A stretch of DNA of 64,000 bases. Origin: Roseinatronobacter alkalisoli. GTDB taxonomy: Bacteria; Pseudomonadota; Alphaproteobacteria; Rhodobacterales; Rhodobacteraceae. Location of the stretch: the NCBI RefSeq assembly GCF_028745735.1, contig NZ_JAQZSM010000001.1:248001-312000 (forward strand), read 5' to 3'. The notes beneath the pieces were generated by a model. That model searched no databases. It saw only the letters and a list, made by a program, of their open reading frames with translations, and had not been told where the DNA came from. A program made the translations under genes and the position numbers. This document shows, one piece after another, positions 56,538 to 64,000 of this stretch (positions within the stretch are counted from its first letter, which is position 1; each line of letters begins with the position of its first letter).

Positions 56538-57236
56538 TCAGAAACCGGTGCTGCGCAGGACAACCCGAATGGTTTTCCACACAAGCCGCAGGTCATTGGC
56601 GAAGCCCAGCGTTGCAGCATAATCGGCGTCAATTCTTGCGCGCTGGGCAAAATTGGCATCATTGCGTTCGGTGACCTGCCACAGACCTGAAATGCCAGGA
56701 CGCAATGCCATATATACGGGCAAGGTCGGGCCATAGAGCGCCACCTGTTCAGGCATCATCGGGCGCGGGCCAAGCAGGCTCATGTCGCCGCGCAGAACAT
56801 TCAGCAATTGCGGAAGTTCGTCTATTGATGTGCGGCGCAGGTAGCGCCCAACCCATGTGATGCGCGGATCATTGCGCAATTTCTGGTTCTCGGTCCATTC
56901 GGCGCACAGGGCGGAATCTGCTTCCAGAATATGTTTCAGGCGGGCATCCGCATCCGGATGCATGGTGCGCAATTTCAATATCTGGAACACCTTGCCGCGC
57001 CGCCCGATCCGGGGCTGAACGTAAAACGGACTGGCCCCAGTGGCAAGCAGCGCAATAACACTGAATGCCACAACCGGAATCGCAATGGGAAGCAGCAGCA
57101 GGACGAAGGCAATGTCGACCATACGTTTGCCAAATCTGGCATAGGCCCCACGCAGAAAATAACGTGGCATCACCATCTTCTGTGATTGTGCCTGATACTG
57201 CGCAATGGGGGAGCTGGATGACGTGACACTTGCCAT
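56538..57236 (-). CDS. Bacterial sugar transferase (exopolysaccharide)
   Basis: A 232-residue protein of the WbaP/PssY catalytic-domain type: one transmembrane segment (VDIAFVLLLLPIAIPVVAFSVIALLATGA) followed by PFYVQPRIGRRGKVFQILKLRTMHPDADAR, TWVGRYLRRTSIDELPQLLNVLRGDMSLLGPRPMMPEQV and the C-terminal RPGISGLWQVTERNDANFAQRARIDADYA. It transfers a hexose phosphate to undecaprenyl phosphate to start a repeating unit. It lacks the large N-terminal domain of longer members. Divergent to an ExeA-like ATPase, it forms part of a polysaccharide locus that continues with cellulose synthase. Confidence 0.92.
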   Translation of the reverse strand: MASVTSSSSPIAQYQAQSQKMVMPRYFLRGAYARFGKRMVDIAFVLLLLPIAIPVVAFSVIALLATGASPFYVQPRIGRRGKVFQILKLRTMHPDADARLKHILEADSALCAEWTENQKLRNDPRITWVGRYLRRTSIDELPQLLNVLRGDMSLLGPRPMMPEQVALYGPTLPVYMALRPGISGLWQVTERNDANFAQRARIDADYAATLGFANDLRLVWKTIRVVLRSTGF

Positions 57237-57663
57237 AATACTAGTCCTGATAGACGCTTCCCTGGACCGAACGAATCCACGGCCTGAAAAGCTTACTGAT
57301 TCCTAAACACATAAAGTTTGATACATCACACAGGCTGGCCGCGCTTTAAAAAAGCACCACAGATTCATGCGGTATAGGGATTCTACTGCAAAACCGGCGG
57401 TATTGTTTCTGGTTGGTGTTCTGTCGCTGCGTCCGGGCCTGATTGTTGACATATGCTTTAGTACTTCAGTGCTGTAGTGGCAGTATTATGTCGTGATTCT
57501 GACCTTCTCGCGTAAACATCGGCGAATCGGATTTTCAGGGTCATTTCGGAAGTTGGATTGCCACGACCTTGTCTTGTTTCAGCTTGAATTTTGTCACATC
57601 CCGCCTGTAGACCGGGTTGCGTAGTAGGTTGTGATCAACGTTTTGTATCGGCTTCAAGGATCA
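57237..57663. other. Divergent intergenic region, sugar transferase and ATPase
   Basis: The 427 bp contain no credible gene and are AT-richer than the flanks. A TATTAT at 57484-57489 could be a -10 for the ATPase direction, though no convincing -35 precedes it. A small palindrome (GCTTT-AAA-AAAGC) lies at 57343-57355. Confidence 0.35.
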
Positions 57664-58503
57664 ATGTCCCATAGTTTTAGTTCATATCTGGAGCATTTCG
57701 GCCTGCATCAGCGGCCGTTTTCCCTGACACCTGATCCGGAGTTCCTGTTCTGGTCGGATGCCGCACGCGGGGCGTATGCCATGCTTCAATACGGGCTGGC
57801 AACACGGTCCCCCATTACGCTGCTGACCGGCGAGATTGGCGCAGGCAAGACGGTCCTGTTACAGCATTTCATCGAAGAAGCCGAAGATGATGACGCGCTG
57901 TCCATTGCGTTGGTGACCAACACGCGGCCCAATACGCGCGACATCCTGCAATGGTTGCTGCCGGAACTGACGAAATCCGACCTGAGCGAGGAAGGCAAAT
58001 TCCTGAAAGTGCAGGAATTCCTGATCCAGGAGTATAACGAGGGACGCCGCGTTCTGCTTGTCATTGACGAGGCGCAGAACCTCTCCCCCGAGGCGCTGGA
58101 AGAACTACGCATGCTGACCAACATCAATCTGGGCAAGGAAGAAGTATTGCAGCTTTTCCTGATCGGTCAGCCGGAACTGCGCGATCATGTACGCCGCCCC
58201 GATCTGGTTCAGTTCGCGCAGCGCGTCGCGGCCAACTACCATTTGCCCTATATGAAGCCCGAAACCGTGGCCCATTATATTGCCCACCGCCTGAAGATTG
58301 CGGGCGGGCGTTCCAGTATCTTCAGCAAACAGGCCGCGATGCTGGTTTATGAAGCCACCGGCGGTGTGCCAAGGCTGATAAACCAGTTATGCGACATGTC
58401 CCTGACCTATGCGTTTGCGCAGAACGAGGCTGTCGTGAAACGTGCCACCGTCCAGTCCGTGCTGGATGATGGCATATTTTTCGCGCCTGTTCAGCGGGCC
58501 TGA
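57664..58503 (+). CDS. ExeA-like AAA ATPase
   Basis: The 279-residue ATPase has the ExeA/GspA-type start (YLEHFGLHQRPFSLTPDPEFLFWS), Walker A LLTGEIGAGKTVLL, Walker B VLLVIDEAQNL, sensor region LQLFLIGQPELRDHVRRPDL and a C-terminal winged-helix region PRLINQLCDMSL. Related proteins support secretion or, in exopolysaccharide loci, export linked to chain length (XrtA-associated type). ATG at 57664 has AAGGA upstream. It is divergent from the sugar transferase, and cellulose genes lie 2.6 kb downstream. Confidence 0.87.
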   Translation: MSHSFSSYLEHFGLHQRPFSLTPDPEFLFWSDAARGAYAMLQYGLATRSPITLLTGEIGAGKTVLLQHFIEEAEDDDALSIALVTNTRPNTRDILQWLLPELTKSDLSEEGKFLKVQEFLIQEYNEGRRVLLVIDEAQNLSPEALEELRMLTNINLGKEEVLQLFLIGQPELRDHVRRPDLVQFAQRVAANYHLPYMKPETVAHYIAHRLKIAGGRSSIFSKQAAMLVYEATGGVPRLINQLCDMSLTYAFAQNEAVVKRATVQSVLDDGIFFAPVQRA

Positions 58504-58513
58504 CGACCAGCGC

Positions 58514-58936
58514 CTACCAGTGACCGGTATTTTCCATGCTGGCCCAGGGTTCCTGCGGGGGCAGGGCATCGCCCGCCTGCAGCAATTCAATCGAGATATT
58601 GTCGGGGGACCGGACAAAGGCCATGTGTCCGTCGCGGGGCGGGCGGTTGATTGTCACGCCTGCGGCCTGCAACTCTGCGCATTTCGCGTATATATCGGCC
58701 ACTTCATAGGCCAGATGCCCGAAATGGCGGCTGTCAGAAGGCAAGTCTTCATCCCCGTCCCAGTTATAGGTCAGTTCGACCGGGCATTCGGGCTGTCCCG
58801 GCGGGGACAGAAATACCAATGTGAAGCGCCCCTTTTCGCTTTCATGGCGGCGGGTTTCTTCCAGCCCCAGCAGTTTGAAAAAGGCAATTGATGCATCAAG
58901 GTCTTTGACCCTGACCATGGTGTGCAGATATTTCAT
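58514..58936 (-). CDS. Lactoylglutathione lyase-type (glyoxalase) protein
   Basis: A 140-residue vicinal oxygen chelate protein: MKYLHTMVRVKDLDASIAFFKLLGLEETRRHESEKGRFTLVFLS with metal-binding His6, and GHLAYEVADIYAKCAELQAAGVTINRPPRDGHMAFVRSPDNISIELLQ containing the second metal triad. It resembles GloA, which converts methylglyoxal hemithioacetal to lactoylglutathione. Start at 58936 is preferred over 58987. It converges with the ATPase gene and is divergent from thyA. Confidence 0.9.
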   Translation of the reverse strand: MKYLHTMVRVKDLDASIAFFKLLGLEETRRHESEKGRFTLVFLSPPGQPECPVELTYNWDGDEDLPSDSRHFGHLAYEVADIYAKCAELQAAGVTINRPPRDGHMAFVRSPDNISIELLQAGDALPPQEPWASMENTGHW

Positions 58937-59068
58937 GCGTGCTCTCCTTGTTGATGGGTATGATAATTCCATTTCCAGCAGCTTCAATCCCTGTTTGGGG
59001 TTCCAGAATCAGCGCGTTGCCGCCATTCTGCGGCACTTAACCACCGTATCTTGTGGGGCAGGGGATTC

Positions 59069-59848
59069 ATGAAGCAGTATCTGGACGCATTGCAGTATAT
59101 TCTGGACCATGGGGAACCATCGGATGACCGCACGGGAACCGGCACATTGTCGGTCTTCGGCATGCAGATGCGCTATGATCTGGCGGACGGGTTTCCACTG
59201 GTGACCACCAAGCGCGTGCATCTGAAATCCATCATACATGAATTACTGTGGTTCCTGTCTGGTGACACCAATATCCGCTATCTGAAGGAAAACGGCGTCA
59301 GCATATGGGATGAATGGGCGGACAGTTCCGGCGATCTGGGGCCGGTCTATGGGCGGCAATGGCGCGATTTCGGCGGTGTTGACCAGATTGCCGAAATAGA
59401 ACGCATGATCCGCGACACGCCCGACAGCCGCCGCATGATCGTATCGGCATGGAACCCGCCGGATGTGCCGGATATGGCGCTGCCGCCATGTCATACATTG
59501 TGGCAGGTGCGGGTTCTTGCGGGCAAGTTGCATTTGCAGCTATACCAGCGATCCGCTGATATGTTCCTTGGCGTGCCGTTCAATATTGCGTCCTATGCGC
59601 TGTTGCAGATGATGCTGGCGCGGGTTGCCGGGCTTGGACTTGGCAGTTTTGTTCACACGCTGGGCGATGCGCATATCTATTCCAACCATATGGATCAGGT
59701 GCGCACCCAACTGGCGCGCGACCCGCGCCCGTTGCCGCAGATGACCATCGCCCGCAGCCCTGCCAGCGTGTTTGATTTCCGCTATGAGGATTTCAGTATA
59801 GACGGGTATGACCCCCATCCGGGGATCAAGGCCCCGGTGGCGGTATAG
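59069..59848 (+). CDS. thyA: Thymidylate synthase
   Basis: ThyA methylates dUMP to dTMP using methylenetetrahydrofolate. The 259-residue enzyme shows [44 protein letters not shown], the catalytic Cys in [12 protein letters not shown], and [20 protein letters not shown]. The start at 59069 opens at [12 protein letters not shown] with GGCAGGGG upstream. Dihydrofolate reductase follows 3 bp after its stop, in the order expected for recycling the dihydrofolate it makes. Confidence 0.97.
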   Translation: MKQYLDALQYILDHGEPSDDRTGTGTLSVFGMQMRYDLADGFPLVTTKRVHLKSIIHELLWFLSGDTNIRYLKENGVSIWDEWADSSGDLGPVYGRQWRDFGGVDQIAEIERMIRDTPDSRRMIVSAWNPPDVPDMALPPCHTLWQVRVLAGKLHLQLYQRSADMFLGVPFNIASYALLQMMLARVAGLGLGSFVHTLGDAHIYSNHMDQVRTQLARDPRPLPQMTIARSPASVFDFRYEDFSIDGYDPHPGIKAPVAV

Positions 59849-60346
<498 letters not shown>

Positions 60347-60405
60347 AGCGGCGCGCAATGATGCATACCCTTGAGGGGTAACAACAAGCCGGAAAGGGCA
60401 ACGCC

Positions 60406-60723
60406 ATGCATATTCAGGTCAACACTGATAACACCATCGAAGGGCGCGAGGATGTGACCAGTTTTGTCACTCAGGTGATTGAATCCAAGCTTGGCGCGGT
60501 ATCCGGCTCCATCACGCGGGTGGAAGTTTATCTGAAGGATCAGAACGCCACCAAGAACGGCCCTGATGATAAGCATTGCAAGGTGGAAGTGCGGCTTGAA
60601 GGCCGCCAGCCCGTCACGGCGGAGGATGCAGCTGACAATATCCGTTCCGCCGTGACTGGCGCGACTGACAAGATGCGCAATCTTCTGGACAGCGAATTGG
60701 GCAAGTTGCGCGCCCGGCGCTGA
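60406..60723 (+). CDS. Ribosome hibernation/stability factor (HPF/RaiA-like)
   Basis: A 105-residue cytosolic protein of the HPF/RaiA (sigma-54 modulation) fold: IQVNTDNTIEGREDVTSFVTQVIESKLGAVSGSITRVEVYLKDQNATKNGPDDKHCKVEVRLEGRQPVTAEDAADNIRSAV. These proteins bind the 30S subunit at the decoding region and protect idle ribosomes. It is a short form without the C-terminal dimerisation domain of long HPF. It follows dfrA by 59 bp and ends at a strong-looking terminator. Confidence 0.85.
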   Translation: MHIQVNTDNTIEGREDVTSFVTQVIESKLGAVSGSITRVEVYLKDQNATKNGPDDKHCKVEVRLEGRQPVTAEDAADNIRSAVTGATDKMRNLLDSELGKLRARR

Positions 60724-60815
60724 CAGAACAGCCGTGTGGGGGCAGGAGTTGTTGCCATCGCGCAACAGGCCTGCCATCCCACCAAGGTGACGAGATATTG
60801 TAGGTCAAAGGGTGT

Positions 60816-60837
60816 AAAGGGCTATTTGCGCCCTTTT
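60816..60837 (+). terminator. Rho-independent terminator after hpf-like gene
   Basis: AAAGGGC and GCCCTTT enclose a TATTTGC loop and are followed by TG; the stem tail supplies a short TTTT run, 92 nt after the stop of the HPF-like gene. Stem and U-run are moderate. Confidence 0.6.
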
Positions 60838-60968
60838 GTACAGGGGTACCGCGCCCTGTCAGGCGGCGCTGCCGCATGACCGCGCTGCCGCGCACTATCA
60901 GTCGGGGCGAGCATGCCCGTGGCGCGCGCCAAGTTTGATCAATCGTTGCAAATGGCAAAGCGCTGGGG

Positions 60969-60994
60969 TATTCTTGACGCAGAAATCAAGAATA
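60969..60994. promoter_or_regulatory. Inverted repeat upstream of cellulose synthase genes
   Basis: TATTCTTGA at 60969-60977 and TCAAGAATA at 60986-60994 form a perfect 9-bp inverted repeat with an 8-nt spacer in an AT-rich stretch, about 170 bp upstream of the lipoprotein gene start. It fits a transcription factor operator or could fold as a weak hairpin; identity unknown. Confidence 0.45.
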
Positions 60995-61165
60995 AACCGG
61001 AACGAAATTCCGGAAACTGTCGATAAAGACACCCGCAAGAGGTGCGACATCGATGAGGCAGAGGCAAGAAATGGGCTGGTCATCCGACCAGATCCGGCAA
61101 TGTGACGTCAGGGCGCTATGTGTCCTGGGTGTTCGTGCGCGGGTCATGCCCCGACAGGCAGGGCA

Positions 61166-61825
61166 ATGTATAAAGGTTATGTATCTGGCGGATTAAGTAG
61201 TTTCGCGCCCGGCGTTCGTGCGCGCATACACCTTCTGGTGTTGGCCGTGGTTGGCGGGTTGGCTTTGTCTGCCTGTGATGGCGGTTTTCTGGCCAGTATG
61301 GACGGATCAAGCCCCACCGAACTGGCCGAGGCCGTAACGGAATATCGCGTCGTGCCCGCTTCCCGTGCGCTGATCAACGTGCCCAATGCGCTGGTCGTTC
61401 TGGAACGCGAACTTGACGGCGCACTGGAACAACGGATCACCTTGCCCAACACGACCAGCCTGCAAGGCGAGAATGTCATTTTGCTGCGTGCCCAGACCGC
61501 GCAGACGGCTAGCAGGTCACGGCTGGTTCTGGATGATGTGCTGCGTCAGTTCGGCGGCGCACCAGCACCTTTCGGGGCAATTTCCGACGGTGGTCTGATG
61601 GCCGCGACCGACCAATATGGCGATGTCACCTATACAACGCGCGCGCCCGGCGGAGACGTCACTTGCGTACTGGCATTCCGCCGGACGCAAATGGGCAGCC
61701 GTGCGTTGCCGCGTGGCGCAACGGCGCTTGATATCATGCTAAGGAATTGTATTTCCGGCCAGACCGAACGCGCGCTTGCCCCCATCGGGCAGGGGGCTTT
61801 CGGGTTGGCGGGCCCCGTTTTCTGA
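61166..61825 (+). CDS. Putative cellulose biosynthesis lipoprotein (BcsN-like)
   Basis: A 219-residue lipoprotein with signal sequence and lipobox RIHLLVLAVVGGLALSAC (Cys37), which anchors it in the membrane. Body has AEAVTEYRVVPASRALINVPNALVVLERELDGALEQRITLPNTTSLQGENVILLRAQ and DDVLRQFGGAPAPFGAISDGGLMAATDQYGDVTYTTRA. Position right before bcsA and this kind of lipid-anchored, strand-rich body recall BcsN, a protein seen with alphaproteobacterial cellulose synthases. The assignment rests on my memory of the family. ATG at 61166 follows AGGCAGGG. bcsA starts 28 bp later, so it is an operon. Confidence 0.65.
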   Translation: MYKGYVSGGLSSFAPGVRARIHLLVLAVVGGLALSACDGGFLASMDGSSPTELAEAVTEYRVVPASRALINVPNALVVLERELDGALEQRITLPNTTSLQGENVILLRAQTAQTASRSRLVLDDVLRQFGGAPAPFGAISDGGLMAATDQYGDVTYTTRAPGGDVTCVLAFRRTQMGSRALPRGATALDIMLRNCISGQTERALAPIGQGAFGLAGPVF

Positions 61826-61853
61826 TAGTCAGCCGGGAAGGCATTTTATTGCG

Positions 61854-64000
61854 ATGAGTATGTTGATAGCCAATAGACGTCTGCGCCCGGGAGAGGTGCT
61901 GCTGGCCTTTTTGTGGCTTGCGGTCGTCATTCCGCTGGCGTTTCTGGCCAGTATTCCCACCTCGACTGCGGTACAGGGGGCATTGGGACTGTTTGCGGTG
62001 CTGATTGTGGCCGCGCTGAAACCCTTTACCATGAAAACCATTGTCGCGCGCTTCGCGCTTCTGGCCATAGCCAGTGCGATTGTCATGCGCTACTGGTTCT
62101 GGCGGTTGACGGAAACACTGCCTTCGGTGTCCAATCCGCTGGAATTCGGGATTGCGGTGTCGCTTTTCGCGGTTGAAACCTATGCGATCTGGGTTTTCTT
62201 TGTCAGTTCCTTTGTAACCGCTGACCCGATTCACCGGACGCTTCCGCCAAAAGTGGCCGCCCAAAGCCTGCCGACTGTCGATATTCTGGTTCCCAGCTAT
62301 AATGAACCGACCGACATGCTGGCGGTTACGCTGTCTGCGGCCAAGAACATGCATTATCCGGCCAGCAAACGCACGGTTGTCCTGTGCGATGATGGCGGCA
62401 CGGATGAACGCTGCAACCATGAAAACCCCGACATTGCCAGCAAGGCCCGGGCACGCCGCAAGGAATTGCAGGCGCTTTGTGCGGATCTGGGCATCGTTTA
62501 TTCCACCCGCGCGCGCAATGTCCACGCCAAGGCGGGCAATATGTCCGCTGCGCTGGAACGGCTGAACGGGGAACTGGTTGTGGTGTTCGACGCCGACCAC
62601 GTTCCCAGCCGCGATTTTCTGGCGCGCACGGTGGGGTATTTTGTGGTCGATCCAAAACTGTTTCTGGTCCAGACCCCGCATTTCTTTCTTAACCCTGACC
62701 CGATTGACCGCAATATCGGGCTGCGCGCTGATTGCCCCCCTGAAAATGAAATGTTCTATCATCAGGGGCACCGCGGGCTTGACCGATGGGGGGGGGCGTT
62801 CTTTTGTGGATCGGCATCCGTTCTGCGCCGCGCGGCACTGGATGATGTGGGCGGGTTCGCGGGCGAAACCATTACCGAAGATGCGGAAACCGCACTGGAA
62901 ATTCACAGTCGCGGCTGGAAAAGCCTGTATGTCGATCACGCGATGATTGCGGGGCTTCAGCCCGAAACCTTTGTCACCTTCATCGAACAACGCGGGCGCT
63001 GGGCGGCGGGGATGATGCAGCTTCTGATGCTGAAAAATCCGTTGCGCCGCAAAGGCATGAGTCTGACCCAGCGGTTATGCTACCTGAACTCCATGACGTT
63101 CTGGCTGTTTCCGCTGGTACGTATGATCTTTATTCTGGCACCCTTGGCCTATCTGTTTTTCGGCCTGCATATTTTCGTCGCCACGATTCAGGAAGTGCTG
63201 GTCTATATGGGTGCCTATATGGCGATCAGCTTCATGGTGCAGAACGCGCTTTATGCGCGGGTGCGCTGGCCGCTGATTTCGGAACTTTATGAAACCGCGC
63301 AGGCGCCTTATCTGTCAGGCGTTGTCATCAAGACAATTTTCAAGCCGCGCGGGGCAAAGTTCAATGTGACCGCCAAGGACGAAGTGCTGATCGAGGATTA
63401 CATCTCGCCGCTGTACAAGCCGCTTCTGTTCGTCTGGATTCTGTCGCTGATGGGCGTGGTGGCCGCAGGTATCCGCTGGGTCATGTTTCCGGGCGATCAG
63501 ACCATCCTGTCAATCGTTGGCGGTTGGGCCGTTTTCAATTTTGTGATTGTCAGCGCATCGCTGCGCGCGATTGCCGAACGCCAGCAGCGTCGTGGTGTGC
63601 CGCGTGTGGACATGAATGTGCCCGCTGTCGCGGCAATCGGGCGCAATGACATGTTCAGCTTCACGGGTGCGACGGTACTTGATTCCTCGACCAGTGGCGC
63701 GCGGATTTTGCTGCGCCCCGGCCCAGATACTGACATGGGCGAATTTGCCGCGATCGAGAAGGGTTATATCTTCTATTTCACCCCGGAATTCCCCAAATCG
63801 CCGCATCTGGAAAATGCTATCCGCGTGCAGGTCCAGAATGTGCAGCGTGAAAATAACGGTATTATCGTGGGCGTGAATTATGACCCGGAACAGCCGATGG
63901 TGGCGCGCGAAACCATCGCTTATCTGATTTTTGGTGACTCGGCCGTCTGGGAAGCCGTCCGTGAAAGCAGGAATAAGCCCAAGGGCCTGTTGGCCGGATT
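61854..64000 (+). CDS. bcsA: Cellulose synthase catalytic subunit BcsA (3' part missing)
   Basis: The 715 visible codons (protein continues past the window) encode a UDP-glucose beta-1,4-glucan synthase in the inner membrane. Several N-terminal transmembrane segments are followed by a family-2 glycosyltransferase domain with CDDGG (178-182), DADHVPS (246-252), TEDAET (341-346) and the Q379-R380-G381-R382-W383 motif. The next part is more transmembrane helices and a PilZ domain with RQQRR (576-580) and DSSTSG (610-615), the two c-di-GMP-binding elements. So cellulose synthesis here is likely activated by c-di-GMP. Start ATG at 61854 (another ATG two codons later) is by family length. bcsB probably follows beyond 64000. 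Confidence 0.95.
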   Translation, partial: MSMLIANRRLRPGEVLLAFLWLAVVIPLAFLASIPTSTAVQGALGLFAVLIVAALKPFTMKTIVARFALLAIASAIVMRYWFWRLTETLPSVSNPLEFGIAVSLFAVETYAIWVFFVSSFVTADPIHRTLPPKVAAQSLPTVDILVPSYNEPTDMLAVTLSAAKNMHYPASKRTVVLCDDGGTDERCNHENPDIASKARARRKELQALCADLGIVYSTRARNVHAKAGNMSAALERLNGELVVVFDADHVPSRDFLARTVGYFVVDPKLFLVQTPHFFLNPDPIDRNIGLRADCPPENEMFYHQGHRGLDRWGGAFFCGSASVLRRAALDDVGGFAGETITEDAETALEIHSRGWKSLYVDHAMIAGLQPETFVTFIEQRGRWAAGMMQLLMLKNPLRRKGMSLTQRLCYLNSMTFWLFPLVRMIFILAPLAYLFFGLHIFVATIQEVLVYMGAYMAISFMVQNALYARVRWPLISELYETAQAPYLSGVVIKTIFKPRGAKFNVTAKDEVLIEDYISPLYKPLLFVWILSLMGVVAAGIRWVMFPGDQTILSIVGGWAVFNFVIVSASLRAIAERQQRRGVPRVDMNVPAVAAIGRNDMFSFTGATVLDSSTSGARILLRPGPDTDMGEFAAIEKGYIFYFTPEFPKSPHLENAIRVQVQNVQRENNGIIVGVNYDPEQPMVARETIAYLIFGDSAVWEAVRESRNKPKGLLAG

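Noticed and set aside
57446-57489. TTGACA at 57446 as -35 of a promoter for the ExeA-like ATPase
   Set aside because: No acceptable -10 lies at 16-18 bp; the TATTAT at 57484 is 32 bp away.

Overview
The window reads as chromosome of an alphaproteobacterium of the Rhodobacterales (Rhodobacteraceae/Paracoccaceae, Roseobacter-like). The evidence is high GC coding sequence, a cytochrome c maturation pair (ccmF-ccmH), a TIGR02300/FYDLN-acid protein, an HIG1-type small membrane protein, tandem MerR regulators next to beta-oxidation genes, a propionyl-CoA synthetase preceded by TTTGCAAA boxes, and frequent 1-11 bp gene overlaps. Genus cannot be fixed from the sequence alone. No phage, insertion sequence, CRISPR array or plasmid function was seen. 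Almost all of it is ordinary core or shell genome. The clearest accessory-looking stretch is the lower-GC segment just downstream of tRNA-Ala (about 7460-8710).

Layout. 1-7290: partial enoyl-CoA hydratase, ccmH, ccmF, a MoxR ATPase and CoxE-like VWA pair, ABM-domain protein, thpR, YgjP-like metallopeptidase, FYDLN-acid protein. 7382-8712: tRNA-Ala(GGC), an unrecognised protein and a palindromic intergenic element. 8713-11014: rarD and murD. 11527-21329: an acetate-use and signalling block: acs, adk, a leader with five predicted hairpins, DUF4212 plus sodium/solute symporter, a cNMP/CBS/DUF294 protein, a small membrane protein, a lone receiver, and a membrane sensor with a kinase-dead core fused to a DnaQ-type exonuclease. 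21408-26707: etfBA, PduO-type adenosyltransferase, HIG1 protein, SDR, and an Hpt plus LuxO/NtrC-like regulator pair whose sigma-54 and Walker B motifs are degraded. 27000-31374: prpE and maeB with two candidate operators. 31551-34772: nucleoside salvage operon cdd-deoB-add-upp. 34849-43000: SPOR protein, EamA transporter, Flp-like small protein, ilvC divergent from an Lrp regulator, a second Lrp, DUF952, pyrD, MATE exporter, two PaaI-type thioesterases. 43130-52163: two MerR regulators and a beta-oxidation set (acyl-CoA dehydrogenase, small 70-aa protein, thiolase, FadJ-type multifunctional enzyme), a Hint protein lacking the usual Cys, and an acyl-CoA ligase. 52228-55768: membrane protein and a urate-to-ureidoglycolate block (allA, puuE-uraD fusion, uraH). 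55794-64000: rhomboid protease, sugar transferase, ExeA-like ATPase, glyoxalase, thyA-dfrA-hpf, then a cellulose synthase locus (BcsN-like lipoprotein and BcsA with PilZ domain, running off the end).

How it works together. Acetate, propionate, fatty acids and purines are all routed to central carbon: Acs and PrpE make acyl-CoAs, the AMP released by Acs can be recycled by the adjacent Adk, beta-oxidation electrons leave through EtfAB, and MaeB supplies NADPH and pyruvate. Most start sites were chosen by ribosome-binding sites and family N-termini. Calls of operators and RNA structures rest on reading dyads by eye and were not computed.
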